Assembly: GCF_004217045.1 (NCBI RefSeq)
Contig: NZ_SGXM01000001.1
Span: 620,001 to 684,000 of the forward strand
Source: Cupriavidus agavae
GTDB taxonomy: Bacteria > Pseudomonadota > Gammaproteobacteria > Burkholderiales > Burkholderiaceae
Direction of reading: 5' to 3'
Length of the DNA: 64,000 bases
The position numbers and the translations under genes are program-made. The notes under the pieces are model-generated. The model ran no database searches. It saw only the letters and a list, made by a program, of their open reading frames with translations, and was not told the DNA's origin. Below are positions 40,114-50,528 of this stretch, one piece after another; position 1 is the stretch's first letter; the number at the start of each line of letters is the position of its first letter.

Positions 40114-41511
40114 ATGCCTCTGATTTCGTGGCTCACGCTGGCCGCCGCCCTCGTGGCGGTGCTGCTGCTGGCCGTCCTGCTCGTGCGCCAGTCGCGCAAC
40201 ACCTCCGCCGATCTGCTGCCGATGCTCGGCGACCTGCGCGACGATATCCGTGAAGACACGGCACGCGGGCTGGAACGGCTCGATCGCGACCTGCGGCTGG
40301 AACTGGCCGAGATGGCGCGTGGCAGCCGCGGCGAGGCGGGCCAGCACATGCTGCGCTTCCAGCAGCAGTTGTCGTCGCAACTGACGAGCATGGCCACGGT
40401 CCAGCAGCAGCAACTGGCGCAGATGTCCGAGGCCAATGAACGCCGGCTGGCAGACGTGCGCGCCACGCTCGAACAGAAGCTGCGAGATATCGAAGCCAAC
40501 AACGCCGCGAAACTGGAGGAAATGCGACGTACCGTGGACGAGAAGCTGCACGCCACGCTCGAACAGCGACTTGGCGAATCGTTCAAGCTGGTGTCGGAGC
40601 GGCTGGAGCAGGTCCATCGTGGGCTGGGCGAAATGCAGATGCTGGCGCAGGGCGTGGGGGACCTGAAGCGGGTGCTGACCAACGTGAAGTCGCGCGGCAC
40701 GTGGGGGGAAGTACAGCTTGAAATGCTGCTCGAACAGGTGCTCACGCCGGAGCAGTACGGCAAGAATGTCGAGACGGTGCGCAACTCGGGCGCCCGGGTG
40801 GAGTTCGCGATCCGGCTGCCGGGACGCGACGCGGGCGCGGCGCCGGTCTGGCTGCCGCTCGACGCCAAGTTTCCCAAGGAGCAGTACGAACGGCTGATCG
40901 ACGCGCAGGAGCGGGGCGACGCCGAGGCTGCGCAGGCGGCGAGCCGCGAACTGGAAACGGCGGTGAAGCGCGAGGCGCAGCGCATTGCCGAGAAGTACCT
41001 GTCTCCACCGGCCACGACCGACTTCGCGATCCTGTTCCTGCCGACCGAGGGGCTCTATGCCGAGGTGCTGCGCCGCCCCGGACTGACCGACCTGCTGCAG
41101 CGCGATTTTCGCGTCACGGTGGCCGGGCCGACCACGCTGACGGCACTGCTGAACAGCCTGCAGATGGGCTTCCGGACGCTGGCGCTGGAACGCCGGTCGA
41201 GCGAAGTCTGGGAAGTGCTGGGGGCGGTGAAGACCGAATTCGGCAAGTTCGGCGAGGTGCTGGCTAAAACGCGCGATACGCTGGTGCGGGCCGCGCGCAA
41301 TATCGAACAGGCCGAGGTGCGTACGCGCCAGATGGAGCGCAAGCTGCGCACGGTCGAGGCGTTGCCGGGGGAACTGGCGGAACAGTTGCTGGGGACGTCG
41401 GGGCCGGTGGTGCCTGATGAAGCGGAAGCAGGCAACGAAACTGGCGATTCGGCGATGGAGTCAGCCGTGGCTCCCGAGCGTGGGGCAGGGCAGGAGGACC
41501 GCCTGATCTAG
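40114..41511 (+). CDS. rmuC: DNA recombination protein RmuC homologue
   Basis: A 465-residue protein. It has an N-terminal membrane anchor (WLTLAAALVAVLLLAVLLV), a long coiled-coil region (about residues 30-185, many Gln/Glu/Arg), then the RmuC nuclease-like domain with RGTWGEVQLEMLLEQVLTPEQY (about 195), LPLDAKFPKEQYERL (about 247) and TDFAILFLPTEGLYAEVL (about 300). RmuC limits rearrangement at inverted repeats in E. coli. The C-terminal 40 residues are Ala/Glu-rich and poorly conserved. Confidence 0.94.
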   Translation: MPLISWLTLAAALVAVLLLAVLLVRQSRNTSADLLPMLGDLRDDIREDTARGLERLDRDLRLELAEMARGSRGEAGQHMLRFQQQLSSQLTSMATVQQQQLAQMSEANERRLADVRATLEQKLRDIEANNAAKLEEMRRTVDEKLHATLEQRLGESFKLVSERLEQVHRGLGEMQMLAQGVGDLKRVLTNVKSRGTWGEVQLEMLLEQVLTPEQYGKNVETVRNSGARVEFAIRLPGRDAGAAPVWLPLDAKFPKEQYERLIDAQERGDAEAAQAASRELETAVKREAQRIAEKYLSPPATTDFAILFLPTEGLYAEVLRRPGLTDLLQRDFRVTVAGPTTLTALLNSLQMGFRTLALERRSSEVWEVLGAVKTEFGKFGEVLAKTRDTLVRAARNIEQAEVRTRQMERKLRTVEALPGELAEQLLGTSGPVVPDEAEAGNETGDSAMESAVAPERGAGQEDRLI

Positions 41512-41541
41512 CATCGGGGCGGTCCGGACAGGCGGAGCGTG

Positions 41542-41823
41542 TTACTGGCGGTCTTCCGGGGTCAGTTCGCGCACGTGCACCTCGATGCCGCCGAAGCGGG
41601 CGGCCACCCAGTTATAGGCGCGGCAGCCGAGCCACAGCAGGCCAAAGCCGATCAGGGCGTTCAGGATCAGGGCCGTGAAGACGGCGATGCCCGGCAGGTC
41701 GCCGTAGCGCACGAACGCCACGAACAGGCCCATGGCGACGATTGGCACCGAGAAACACAGATACACGAGCACCAGCGCGCGGGCTGTCTTGACGGGGTGG
41801 AGGTACGCGATCTCCTGGTTCAT
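41542..41823 (-). CDS. Small two-helix membrane protein, unknown function
   Basis: A 93-residue protein that I do not recognise. Two hydrophobic segments are visible (VLVYLCFSVPIVAMGLFVAF at about 18-37, and IAVFTALILNALIGFGLLWL near 44-65), ending with a charged tail (GGIEVHVRELTPEDRQ). I use ATG 41823; the frame is open to 41973, but the upstream part does not look protein-like. There is no clear ribosome site. Neighbours are rmuC (convergent) and moeA (same strand, 194 bases upstream). Confidence 0.6.
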   Translation of the reverse strand: MNQEIAYLHPVKTARALVLVYLCFSVPIVAMGLFVAFVRYGDLPGIAVFTALILNALIGFGLLWLGCRAYNWVAARFGGIEVHVRELTPEDRQ

Positions 41824-42017
41824 GACGACAGACACAATGTTGGGGGATTCGGGATTTTCGTGCTGCAAGTGTAGCGACTGCGATCTGCGACGCATAGAGT
41901 GGCCGACTGGCGGACGATGCATTTCGGGAAACGGCGTTCGCTTTCCGCGCAGAGTGCGGCGCAAATACGACACCCGTCCGTCACACCCGCCGTCGCCTCC
42001 GGCTTGCGCCCAGGCCC

Positions 42018-43301
42018 TCAGATTAGTCCGTCGAACATCATCACGCTGACCGGATCGCCGGCCGCCACCGCGCCCTGGTCGTGGCCGAGCACGATGAAGC
42101 AGTTGGCCTCGCTCATCGAGCGCAGCACGCCCGAGCCCTGCTGGCCGGTCAGGCGGACTTCGAGGTTGCCGTCGGGGCCGGCCGCCACGATGCCGCGCTG
42201 GTACTCGGTGCGCCCCGGCCGCTTGCGGATCGGCATGGCACTCGGCACCCGGAACTGCGGCAGCGGCGCCACGTCGGCACCCATCAGCCGGTGCAGCGCG
42301 CTGCGCACGAACTGATAGAACGTGACCATCACGGCCACCGGGTTGCCAGGCAGGCCGAACAGCACGGCCTCGTGGCCGCCCGAGGCGATGCGTCCGAATG
42401 CCATTGGCCGGCCCGGACGCATGGCGATCTTCCAGAAGCTGACGTCGCCAAGGCGCGCCATGATCTGTCTGGTGTAGTCGGCATCGCCCACGGACACCCC
42501 ACCCGAGGTGATGATCGCGTCGGCGTTCTCGCAGGCGCTGCGGAAGGCGGCCTCCATGGCGGCCGGCTCGTCACGCACCACGCCCATGTCGATCAGGTCC
42601 ACGCCGAGCCGCTGCAGCATGCCGTGCAGCGTGTAGCGGTTCGAGTCGTAGACGCAGCCCGCGTCGAGCGGCTCGCCAATCGAGCGCAGTTCGTCGCCGG
42701 TGGAGAAGAACGCCACGCGCAGGCGCCGCCGTACTTTCACTTCTGCCACGCCCAGCGAGGCCAGCAGGCCCAGGTCAGCCGGGGTAAGGACGCGCCCGGC
42801 GCGCAACGCGGCCTGGCCCACGGCGAGGTCTTCGCCCCGCAGCCGGCGGTTGTCGCCGGCCCGGACGGCATCGGTGCCGAAGCGGACCTGCGCGCCATCA
42901 CATAGTACTTCTACGAGTTCCTGTGGAATCACAGTGTCGCAACCGGCCGGCATGACGGCGCCGGTCATGATGCGGACAGCCTGACCGGCCTGCGGTGCAC
43001 CTGCGAAGGCATTGCCGGCCAAGGCCGTGCCGCCCACGTCGAGCACAACGTCCTGACCCGCTGCCAGCGCTGCGCCGGCAAACGCGTAGCCGTCCATGGC
43101 CGAGTTGTCGTGGGCCGGCACGTCGATGGCCGATACCACATCGTGCGCGAGCACGCGGCCCAGCGCCGATCGGATCGCCAGTTGCTCGATGCCGCGCACG
43201 GGCTCGATCACGTCGCCGATGATGGCCGTGGCGCGGGAAACGGGCAGCGCCGTGGGGTCGTAGTCGGACAGGCAGGAGATGACGGATTGCAGGGAAGGCA
43301 T
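42018..43301 (-). CDS. moeA: Molybdopterin molybdenumtransferase
   Basis: A 427-residue protein that inserts molybdate into adenylated molybdopterin to finish the molybdenum cofactor. The domain order fits MoeA: an N-terminal IDVPAHDNSAMDGYAF block (about residue 59), a MPT-binding MogA-like domain with VYDSNRYTLHGML and ITSGGVSVGDADYTRQIM (about 258), PGRPMAFG near 290, and a C-terminal beta domain. AVLFGLPGNPVAVMVTF is the substrate loop. mobA lies directly upstream on the same strand, followed upstream by moaA, so the three form one cofactor operon. Confidence 0.95.
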   Translation of the reverse strand: MPSLQSVISCLSDYDPTALPVSRATAIIGDVIEPVRGIEQLAIRSALGRVLAHDVVSAIDVPAHDNSAMDGYAFAGAALAAGQDVVLDVGGTALAGNAFAGAPQAGQAVRIMTGAVMPAGCDTVIPQELVEVLCDGAQVRFGTDAVRAGDNRRLRGEDLAVGQAALRAGRVLTPADLGLLASLGVAEVKVRRRLRVAFFSTGDELRSIGEPLDAGCVYDSNRYTLHGMLQRLGVDLIDMGVVRDEPAAMEAAFRSACENADAIITSGGVSVGDADYTRQIMARLGDVSFWKIAMRPGRPMAFGRIASGGHEAVLFGLPGNPVAVMVTFYQFVRSALHRLMGADVAPLPQFRVPSAMPIRKRPGRTEYQRGIVAAGPDGNLEVRLTGQQGSGVLRSMSEANCFIVLGHDQGAVAAGDPVSVMMFDGLI

Positions 43302-43349
43302 GCGGGATGGAGTGGGGCCGGCGGAATCTTCGGATTCGGCCGGGTCGGT

Positions 43350-43955
43350 TCAGGGGCGCGGCACCTCGTGCGCGCGCAGTTCGTCGAGCGTGTTGATGTT
43401 GGAGAAGGCCGTGGCGTCGTCGAATGGCACCCGCGCCAGCCGTTGCGCGGTCACCCAGGTTTCGATCTTGCGGTGGCCGGCTTCCACATAGGCGCGCAGG
43501 CTGGCCGCGGCGGTTGCCGGCATCAGGCAGAACACGGGCTGCAGGCGTTGCCGGCCGTCCGCCTCCTCCACCAGCGGAATGGCGAGATCGGCACCCTCGG
43601 CTTCGATCGCGCGCGCCAGGCGAGCCACGAGGTCGAGCGGCAGAAACGGGGTATCGCAGGGCGCCGTGACCATCCAGCCCGTGCGGCACTGCGCCAGCGC
43701 GGCCAGCATGCCCGCCAGCGGCCCCGCGAAGCCGGGCAGATCGTCGTGGATCACCGGCAGGCCCAGCGCGGCATAGGTGTCCGCGTTGCGGTTCGCGCTG
43801 ATCAGCAGGGTGCCGGCCTGGGGGGCGAGCCGGGCGAGCGTGTGGCGCACCAGCGGCTGGCCCTGGAACGGCTGCAACCCCTTGTCGACACCGCCCATGC
43901 GGCTGCCGCGCCCGCCGGCGAGGATCAGTCCGGTGATGTCGTCGCGCGCGATCAT
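43350..43955 (-). CDS. mobA: Molybdenum cofactor guanylyltransferase
   Basis: A 201-residue GTP transferase that attaches GMP to Mo-molybdopterin to make the bis-MGD form used by DMSO-reductase-family enzymes. The nucleotide-binding start is [20 protein letters not shown], followed by [19 protein letters not shown] and [16 protein letters not shown] 43955 overlaps the moaA stop (ATGA), giving translational coupling. The presence of mobA implies this organism makes MGD-type enzymes such as nitrate reductase or formate dehydrogenase. Confidence 0.94.
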   Translation of the reverse strand: MIARDDITGLILAGGRGSRMGGVDKGLQPFQGQPLVRHTLARLAPQAGTLLISANRNADTYAALGLPVIHDDLPGFAGPLAGMLAALAQCRTGWMVTAPCDTPFLPLDLVARLARAIEAEGADLAIPLVEEADGRQRLQPVFCLMPATAAASLRAYVEAGHRKIETWVTAQRLARVPFDDATAFSNINTLDELRAHEVPRP

Positions 43956-45076
43956 CCGCCGATGTAGGACATTTCGATCTTGCGCTCGGCCCGCGCCGCG
44001 CGGACGTCCGGGTTGCTGCGCTGCTCGGAGTAGTTGTCGCCACGGCCCTGCCAGACCTGGGCGATGGCATTGCCGATTGCGAGGTCGCTGTGGCCGCCGC
44101 GCAGCAGCGCGCGCAGGTCGTAGCCTTCGGTCGCGAACAGGCACAGGTAGAGCCGGCCCTCGGTGGATAGCCGGATGCGGCTGCAATCGCCGCAGAACGC
44201 GTGGGTGACGCTCGAAATCACGCCGATCTCGCCGCCGCCGTCACGGTAGCGCCAGCGCTCGGCGGTCTCGCCTGAATAGTTGGCCGACAGCGCTTCCAGC
44301 GGAAATGCCGCGTCGATGCGGCGCACGATGTCTGCCGAAGGCAGGACCTCGTCCATCTGCCAGTGGTTGCTGGCGCCCACATCCATGAACTCGATGAAGC
44401 GCACGATGATGCCGCTGTGCCGGAAGTGCTGCGCGATGGGTACGATTTCCTGGTCATTGGTGCCGCGCTTGACCACCATGTTGACCTTGATCGGCGCCAG
44501 GCCCACGGCCTGGGCCACCTCGATGCCGTGCAGCACGTCGCGCACGGCAAAATCCACATCGTTCATCTTGCGGAACGTGGTGTCGTCGATGGCATCCAGG
44601 CTGACCGTCACGCGGCTCAGGCCGGCGTCGCGCAGCGACCGCGCCTTGCGGGCCAGCAGCGAGGCGTTGGTGGTCAGCGTCAGGTCGAGCGGCTTGCCGG
44701 AGACGGTCTCGATGCGCGCCAGCATCTCGATCAGGCGCTCGATGTTCTTGCGCAGCAGCGGCTCGCCGCCCGTCAGCCGGATCTTCTCGACCCCCTGCGC
44801 CACGAACAACCGGGCCGCGCGCTCGATTTCCTCGAAGCTCAGCAGTTCGGAGTGGGGCAGGAAGGTGTAGTCCTTGTCGAACACTTCCTTCGGCATGCAA
44901 TAGACGCAGCGGAAGTTGCAGCGGTCCGTGACCGAGATCCGCAGGTCGTGCAGCGGGCGTCCGCGCGTATCCGCGACGAGCCCGGTCGGCGCCGCCAGGC
45001 GCGCGGGGATGCTCGGCACCATCGACTTGTATCGATGGTCGCGCATGTCGAAGATCGGGATGACAGTGTCGGTCAT
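43952..45076 (-). CDS. moaA: GTP 3',8-cyclase (molybdenum cofactor synthesis)
   Basis: A 374-residue radical-SAM enzyme that starts molybdopterin synthesis from GTP. The radical SAM cysteines are in [12 protein letters not shown] (about residue 52). The C-terminal 4Fe-4S set includes [21 protein letters not shown] (cysteines spaced in the GTP-binding domain), and the protein ends in SYIGG, the conserved double-Gly tail. ATG 45076 was chosen over the longer frame because MoaA starts normally extend about 35-50 residues before the first cluster. mobA starts inside its last codons. Confidence 0.95.
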   Translation of the reverse strand: MTDTVIPIFDMRDHRYKSMVPSIPARLAAPTGLVADTRGRPLHDLRISVTDRCNFRCVYCMPKEVFDKDYTFLPHSELLSFEEIERAARLFVAQGVEKIRLTGGEPLLRKNIERLIEMLARIETVSGKPLDLTLTTNASLLARKARSLRDAGLSRVTVSLDAIDDTTFRKMNDVDFAVRDVLHGIEVAQAVGLAPIKVNMVVKRGTNDQEIVPIAQHFRHSGIIVRFIEFMDVGASNHWQMDEVLPSADIVRRIDAAFPLEALSANYSGETAERWRYRDGGGEIGVISSVTHAFCGDCSRIRLSTEGRLYLCLFATEGYDLRALLRGGHSDLAIGNAIAQVWQGRGDNYSEQRSNPDVRAARAERKIEMSYIGG

Positions 45077-45268
45077 GGCAGGGTCTGGCCGCGTCCGTCC
45101 CGCCGTGGGGTCCGGCGGTGGGGTACGGTGCGGCGTCTGCTGCCATTCTAGCCGCAAGCGGCAGGGCGACGTGCGCGGTGCTGTGGCGACCGCAATACAG
45201 TTGGCGGCCGGGCAGGGGAGTACAGCGCCGGCCTTTGCGCCGCATCGTGGCGGGCGGCGTGCGGAATG

Positions 45269-45297
45269 AAAAAGGGACGGCATGGCCGTCCCTTTCT
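45269..45297 (-). terminator. Terminator of rne
   Basis: An 11-base stem (45271-45281 with 45285-45295) with a three-base loop lies 19 bases after the rne stop codon on the - strand. The A-rich flank at 45269-45273 becomes the U run in that transcript. Confidence 0.82.
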
Positions 45298-45315
45298 CGT
45301 CACAACTGCAGCGGA

Positions 45316-48300
45316 TTACTGCTGCTGCTGTTGCTGTTGCTGAGCCTCGGCGTCACCACCGGCCTTGCCCCCGGTTTCCACCAGGATCATCGGGCCTTGC
45401 GGCAGCGGCGGCAGCGGCTTGCGCTCGCGCTGCACACGCGGTGCCGGAGCGATGCGCGCGGCTGCTTCCTGCGCCGCAGCATGCTTGCTCGTGTCGGTGT
45501 GCACCCACTGCAGGCCGGCGGCTTCGAGCATCGGCTCGAGCGCGGCCTCGGTCACTGCCGGGGCAGCCACCGGAGCGGAAGCCGGAGCGGCCGGAGCGGC
45601 CGTAACGGCCGGAGCGGCTTCCACGGCCGGAACCGGCGCGGGCGACACATCAGGCGTGACGATGACCGGCTCGGCCACGACCGGAGCCGTGGCAACGGCC
45701 GGGACCTCGACCGGTGCCGGTGCGGCGATCGGCGCAGGTTCGACGTAGGCCGGCGCGGGCGGCACCACGGCTTCGGCCTGCGGCGCTGCCACGGCGGCGA
45801 ACACGGGCTCGGCCGGCTGGGCCACGGGGGCCGGAGCCACCGGTGCCACGGACGCCTCGACGGCAGGCTCCACGCGGGTCACGGCGGTAGCCGGGGCCGG
45901 CTCGGCCTGCTGCACCGGAGCCGGTGCGGCAGCGACTTCCGAATCCGACTCGGATTCCGTCACGCCGCTGCTGACTTCCGCGAGGTTGCCTTCGTTGACT
46001 TCGAGGTTCTGCGCACCGTCCTCGCGTTCGCGGCGATAACGGTTGCGGCCACGACGGTTGCGGCGACGGCGTTCCTCGCCTTCCGCACCTTCCGCGCCCT
46101 CGACGGCTTCAACGCCATCGGCGTTCGCGGGCAGGGCGCTCACGGCTTCGCTGACAGCCTCGGCCGCGGCGAATGCCGGAGCAGCCTGGGCGGCTTCGAA
46201 AGCGGTCTGCGGGGCAGCGCCTTCGACCGGCAGTGCCTCGTCGGCCTCACGGCCCTCGGCGCGCTCACGCTGGCGATCGCGCTGACGCTCGCGGCGCTCC
46301 TGGTTGCGCTCGCGGCGGCCTTCCTGGCGGCCTTCGGTCCGGTCGCCCTGGGCGATGGCAGGCGTGGCCTGGCCTTCGCGCGGGGCGCGCGGCTGGCGCT
46401 CGCCACGCGGCTCGCGCGGCTCGCGGGCTTCGCGCTGTTCACGCGGCTCCCGGGCCTCACGCGGCTCGCGGGCCTCGCGCGGTTCACGCTGCTCGCGGCC
46501 TTCGCCACGCGCTTGCTCGGCACGCTCGCCGCGTTGGCCGCGGCCCTGGCGCTCACCACGCTCACCACGCTCGCCGCGTTCTGCACGGTCACCACGCTCG
46601 CCGCGCTCGCCGCGTTCACCCCGGCCCTGGCGGCCTTCGCCGCGCTCACCGCGCGGGCCTCGTTCGCCTCGGCCCTGGCGGCCTTCGCCGCGTGCCTGGG
46701 CATCGGCCGCCGGCTTGGCCGGCTCGGCCACCGGGGCCGGTGCCGGCCTGGCGCCGAACAGGCCCTTGAGCCAGGCAACGATGCCACCGCCCGTCACGGG
46801 CTGCGTGGCCGGCACGGGACGTGCGGCGGCCGGTTCCGTCTTCGGGGCGCGCTCGGCGCGCGGCACCGAGACCGGTGCCGGGGCGTCGGGCGTGATGCCC
46901 TTGACCGCGGCTTCCTGGCGCGGACGCGCGTCTTCCTTCTTGCGGCTGCTGTAGCTCGTGTCGGCTTCCAGTTCCTTGGCGGCGGCCTCGGCCATCCGGT
47001 AGCTGGCGGTCGAGTCTTCCAGGCGCGGATCGTCGTGGCGCAGGCGTTCGAGCTTGTAGTGCGGCGTTTCCAGATGCTTGTTCGGGATCAGCAGCACATT
47101 GACCTTGAAGCGCAGTTCGATCAGGTTGATGTCCTGGCGCTTTTCGTTCAGCAGGAAAGCGGCCACTTCCACCGGCACCTGGCAGTGGATGGCGGCCGTG
47201 TTTTCCTTCATCGCCTCTTCCTGGATGATGCGCAGCACCTGCAGGGCGGACGATTCGGTATCGCGGATGTGACCTGTTCCATTGCAGCGCGGGCAGGTGA
47301 TGTGCGAGCCTTCGGACAGCGAAGGACGCAGGCGCTGGCGCGACAGTTCCATCAGGCCGAAGCGGCTGATCTTGCCCATCTGCACGCGGGCGCGGTCGTG
47401 GCGCAGCGCGTCCTTGAGGCGCGTTTCCACGTCCTTCTGGGCCTTGCCGGATTCCATGTCGATGAAATCGATCACGATCAGGCCGCCCAGGTCGCGCAGG
47501 CGCAACTGGCGGGCGATCTCGTCGGCTGCTTCCAGGTTCGTGCGCAGCGCGGTTTCCTCGATGTCCGCACCCTTGGTGGCGCGGGCCGAGTTCACGTCAA
47601 CCGACACGAGGGCTTCGGTATGGTCGATCACGATGGCACCGCCCGAGGGCAGCATGACCATGCGCGAGTACGCCGACTCGATCTGGTGCTCGATCTGGAA
47701 GCGCGAGAACAGCGGCACGTCGTCGCGGTACTTCTTCACGCGGCTCATGTTGTCGGGCATGACCACGCTCATGAAGGCGCGGGCCTGCTCGTAGATCTCG
47801 TCGGTGTCGATCAGGATCTCGCCGATATCGGGCTGGAAGTAGTCGCGGATGGCACGGATGACCAGGCTCGATTCCAGATAGATCAGCAGCGGGGCCTTGT
47901 TGTCGCCGGCGGCGCCGTCGATGGCCTTCCACAGTTGCAGCAGGTAGTTCAGGTCCCACTGCAGTTCCTCGGCGGCACGGCCGATGCCGGCGGTGCGCGC
48001 GATGATGCTCATGCCTTCCGGCACCTGCAGCTGCGCCATGGTCTCGCGCAGTTCCTGGCGGTCCTCGCCCTCGATGCGGCGCGACACGCCGCCGCCGCGC
48101 GGGTTGTTGGGCATCAGCACCAGGTAGCGGCCGGCCAGCGAGATGAACGTGGTCAGGGCCGCGCCCTTGTTGCCGCGCTCTTCCTTCTCGACCTGGACGA
48201 TCAGTTCCTGGCCTTCGTGCAGGGCGTCCTGGATGCGCGCGTTGCGCACGTCCACGCCGTCCTTGAAGAAGGCGCGGGCCACTTCCTTGAACGGCAGGAA

Positions 48301-48498
48301 GCCGTGGCGCTCTTCGCCGTAGTTGACGAAGCAGGCTTCCAGCGAGGGCTCGATACGGGTGATGACGCCCTTGTAGATGTTGCCCTTGCGCTGTTCGCGC
48401 CCGGCAGCCTCGATGTCGATATCGATCAGTTTCTGACCGTCGACGATGGCGACGCGCAGTTCTTCCTGTTGCGTCGCGTTGAACAGCATGCGTTTCAT
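45316..48498 (-). CDS. rne: Ribonuclease E
   Basis: A 1060-residue endoribonuclease that initiates mRNA decay and processes rRNA/tRNA. The N-terminal catalytic half (about 1-510) is conserved: start [22 protein letters not shown]1 domain near 36-120, the catalytic Asp region [20 protein letters not shown] (about 302), [13 protein letters not shown] (about 346) and the zinc-link CPRCNGTGH (about 403). The C-terminal half is disordered: a dense Arg/Gly/Glu tract of RGER-type repeats (about 600-700), a REPREA tract, then Ala/Pro/Val-rich sequence and a poly-Gln tail. In E. coli this half is the degradosome scaffold. GAGG is seven bases before the ATG. Confidence 0.97.
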   Translation of the reverse strand: MKRMLFNATQQEELRVAIVDGQKLIDIDIEAAGREQRKGNIYKGVITRIEPSLEACFVNYGEERHGFLPFKEVARAFFKDGVDVRNARIQDALHEGQELIVQVEKEERGNKGAALTTFISLAGRYLVLMPNNPRGGGVSRRIEGEDRQELRETMAQLQVPEGMSIIARTAGIGRAAEELQWDLNYLLQLWKAIDGAAGDNKAPLLIYLESSLVIRAIRDYFQPDIGEILIDTDEIYEQARAFMSVVMPDNMSRVKKYRDDVPLFSRFQIEHQIESAYSRMVMLPSGGAIVIDHTEALVSVDVNSARATKGADIEETALRTNLEAADEIARQLRLRDLGGLIVIDFIDMESGKAQKDVETRLKDALRHDRARVQMGKISRFGLMELSRQRLRPSLSEGSHITCPRCNGTGHIRDTESSALQVLRIIQEEAMKENTAAIHCQVPVEVAAFLLNEKRQDINLIELRFKVNVLLIPNKHLETPHYKLERLRHDDPRLEDSTASYRMAEAAAKELEADTSYSSRKKEDARPRQEAAVKGITPDAPAPVSVPRAERAPKTEPAAARPVPATQPVTGGGIVAWLKGLFGARPAPAPVAEPAKPAADAQARGEGRQGRGERGPRGERGEGRQGRGERGERGERGDRAERGERGERGERQGRGQRGERAEQARGEGREQREPREAREPREAREPREQREAREPREPRGERQPRAPREGQATPAIAQGDRTEGRQEGRRERNQERRERQRDRQRERAEGREADEALPVEGAAPQTAFEAAQAAPAFAAAEAVSEAVSALPANADGVEAVEGAEGAEGEERRRRNRRGRNRYRREREDGAQNLEVNEGNLAEVSSGVTESESDSEVAAAPAPVQQAEPAPATAVTRVEPAVEASVAPVAPAPVAQPAEPVFAAVAAPQAEAVVPPAPAYVEPAPIAAPAPVEVPAVATAPVVAEPVIVTPDVSPAPVPAVEAAPAVTAAPAAPASAPVAAPAVTEAALEPMLEAAGLQWVHTDTSKHAAAQEAAARIAPAPRVQRERKPLPPLPQGPMILVETGGKAGGDAEAQQQQQQQQ

Positions 48499-49475
48499 CG
48501 CAATACCTCACTCCAGTGTCGCGGGAGACCGGGTCATGTGTGGATCATGCCCGCGACGGTCCAGGGAGCACGCGAGGAAAGAGAGCGAGGACGGGAGAAT
48601 TGCCGGAAATGGCCGACGCGTGTGCAACGCGGCCGGCTGGGCGCGGGTGAAAGGAGAGGCTGTCGGCGTTCTGGCCGCCCCGCGAACGGTGCGGGCGGTC
48701 CGCTGGGCCGGGAGAGGGCAAATGGGCCTGCTCCCGATGCAGCGACTTCTGGCGGATGCCGGCGGGCCGGCGACGGGCGCGGGGCGTGCCGTGTGGCAAC
48801 AGCCTGCGCTACCCATCGCTGCCGGGCCGGGATGGCCAGGACGCGTCAAAGAGCAAACAATCCGGACGCGGCATGGCATGCCGAGCCAATCCCACCTGTT
48901 GCCGCATTCGGGCGCGCCGCTGCTTCTTGGCGTTCTGCGTCCGGGCGCCAGTGCCGCCTTGCCGTGGCACGGCATGGGGCGGCAAGTCGCGGCCGATACT
49001 CCAGGCGGATTGGCAGGGTTGCCTGCCGGGCCGGCACCGGTTCCCGGTGCGGGCGGTCTTCTCTCACCGTTACGGATGCCATGCAGCGGCATCCGCATTG
49101 AATTCTTTTCTGCCTGAACACTCTGTTTCCACGTGTCGGCCGGCTGTTTGCCGAAGGCGCCTCTGGGCGACTTCCTGCGTGCCGGCGCGGCGCGTGCGTG
49201 CTGCTGTTTGCCACCATTCGCCAATCCGGCGCCTGCGGGGTACGCAATGACGGGAGACTGGCCGGGTCGATGGCAACCCGAAGTGTAAAATGCGGAATTC
49301 CGCGCGGATACTGGTGGGACTACCCAAGACAAGGCTTGGTGTTTCCCGCACGGCGCCGTACCGGCCTGCCATGACAAAGGCGGGCATCACGATCCGGGTT
49401 TCGCGCAAAACATCGCTTACACACGTCGCGCGTTGCCGGTCCTTGGCCAGCAACAGCCGGGAAATTATATTGAAA
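48499..49475. other. Long divergent intergenic region rne / rluC
   Basis: 977 bases between rne (-) and rluC (+). It is GC-rich and has several open frames on both strands without ribosome sites or recognisable protein features, so I do not call a gene. A possible promoter for rluC is at its right end. The rne side probably includes a long 5' leader, since rne mRNA is autoregulated through its leader in E. coli; I cannot identify the element here. Confidence 0.5.
49443..49471 (+). promoter_or_regulatory. Possible sigma-70 promoter for rluC
   Basis: TTGGCC (49443-49448) and TATATT (49466-49471) are separated by 17 bases. The start of transcription would fall at or next to the ATG at 49476, implying a leaderless message or a start further downstream. 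Confidence 0.35.
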
Positions 49476-50474
49476 ATGAATGAGTTACGCCATCAAATTG
49501 AAACGGAGCCGCATGTGCGTCCCAGCGGGCTCCAGGTGGCGTATGTCACGATCGACGAAAGCGCCGAGGGTCAGCGCATCGACAACTTCCTGCTGAAGGT
49601 CGCCAAAGGGGTTCCCAAGAGTCATATCTACCGCGTGCTGCGCTCGGGCGAGGTGCGTGTGAACAAGGGGCGCATAGACGCTACCTATCGGCTTCAGCTT
49701 GGCGATGTGGTTCGCATTCCGCCCATGCGCGTGGCCGAGAAGGCTGCCGATGCCGGCCAGCACGTGCCCGCGGGCGATTTTCCGGTGCTGTTCGAGGACG
49801 CCCACCTGCTGGTCATCGACAAACCGGCAGGCGTGGCCGTGCACGGCGGCTCGGGCGTGGCGTTCGGCGTGATCGAACAGTTGCGCCGCGCCCGGCCCGA
49901 GGCCAAGTTCCTGGAACTGGTGCACCGGCTGGACCGCGAGACGTCGGGCGTGCTGGTGCTGGCCAAGAAGCGTTCGGCGCTGGTACATCTGCACGAGCAG
50001 ATTCGCGGCAATGCCATGGACAAGCGCTACTACGCCTGCGTGGTGGGCGAATTCCAGAACGCGCGGCAGCACGTGAAGCTCCCTCTATATAAATACAGTA
50101 CTGCCGATGGCGAGCGCCGCGTCCGGGTGCAAGCTGACGGGCTGGCTTCGCATACGGTGTTCAATCGCGTGAAGGCGTTCGAGGGCTACACGCTGCTGGA
50201 GGCCGAACTCAAGACCGGCCGGACCCACCAGATCCGCGTGCATCTGCAGTCCACCGGCTTCCCGATCGTCGGCGACGACAAGTACGGCGATTTTGCGCTG
50301 AACAAGTCACTTGCGCGCAGCGGTGCCCGTCCCGGCATCAAGCGGATGTTCCTGCACGCGCACCGGCTGACGCTCGTGCATCCCAATACGGGCGAGCCGA
50401 TGACGGTCTCTGCGCCGCTTCCTGCCGAGTGTGTTGAATTTCTGCAACAATTGGGGCAGGGCGACGGCGCCTGA
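49476..50474 (+). CDS. rluC: 23S rRNA pseudouridine(955/2504/2580) synthase
   Basis: A 332-residue RluA-family pseudouridine synthase. An S4 RNA-binding domain (GQRIDNFLLKVAKGVPKSHIY, about residues 32-52) is followed by the catalytic domain with the active Asp in LVHRLDRETSGVLVLAKK (about 155). Further family blocks are KTGRTHQIRVHLQ and IVGDDKYGD. ATG 49476 has no ribosome site; the frame is open to 49290 but the extra part is not protein-like. The rne-rluC divergent arrangement is also seen in E. coli. The HAD phosphatase gene follows after 54 bases. Confidence 0.92.
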   Translation: MNELRHQIETEPHVRPSGLQVAYVTIDESAEGQRIDNFLLKVAKGVPKSHIYRVLRSGEVRVNKGRIDATYRLQLGDVVRIPPMRVAEKAADAGQHVPAGDFPVLFEDAHLLVIDKPAGVAVHGGSGVAFGVIEQLRRARPEAKFLELVHRLDRETSGVLVLAKKRSALVHLHEQIRGNAMDKRYYACVVGEFQNARQHVKLPLYKYSTADGERRVRVQADGLASHTVFNRVKAFEGYTLLEAELKTGRTHQIRVHLQSTGFPIVGDDKYGDFALNKSLARSGARPGIKRMFLHAHRLTLVHPNTGEPMTVSAPLPAECVEFLQQLGQGDGA

Positions 50475-50528
50475 AGCTAAAAGCGCCCTTAACGCCACTT
50501 TAACTCACCGCATCGACCAAGGACTGCA

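Noticed and set aside
46390..46690. A CRISPR array or minisatellite in rne
   Set aside because: The periodicity is in-frame, imperfect and explained by RGER-type protein repeats; there are no unique spacers of constant length.
45118..49101. A 1327-codon + strand frame opposite rne
   Set aside because: It is antisense to RNase E, whose catalytic motifs are intact, and its composition mirrors the RNase E repeats.
48508..49377. Open frames in the rne-rluC gap on both strands
   Set aside because: No ribosome sites, no recognisable domain, and composition dominated by Arg, Ala, Gly and Pro as in random GC-rich DNA.
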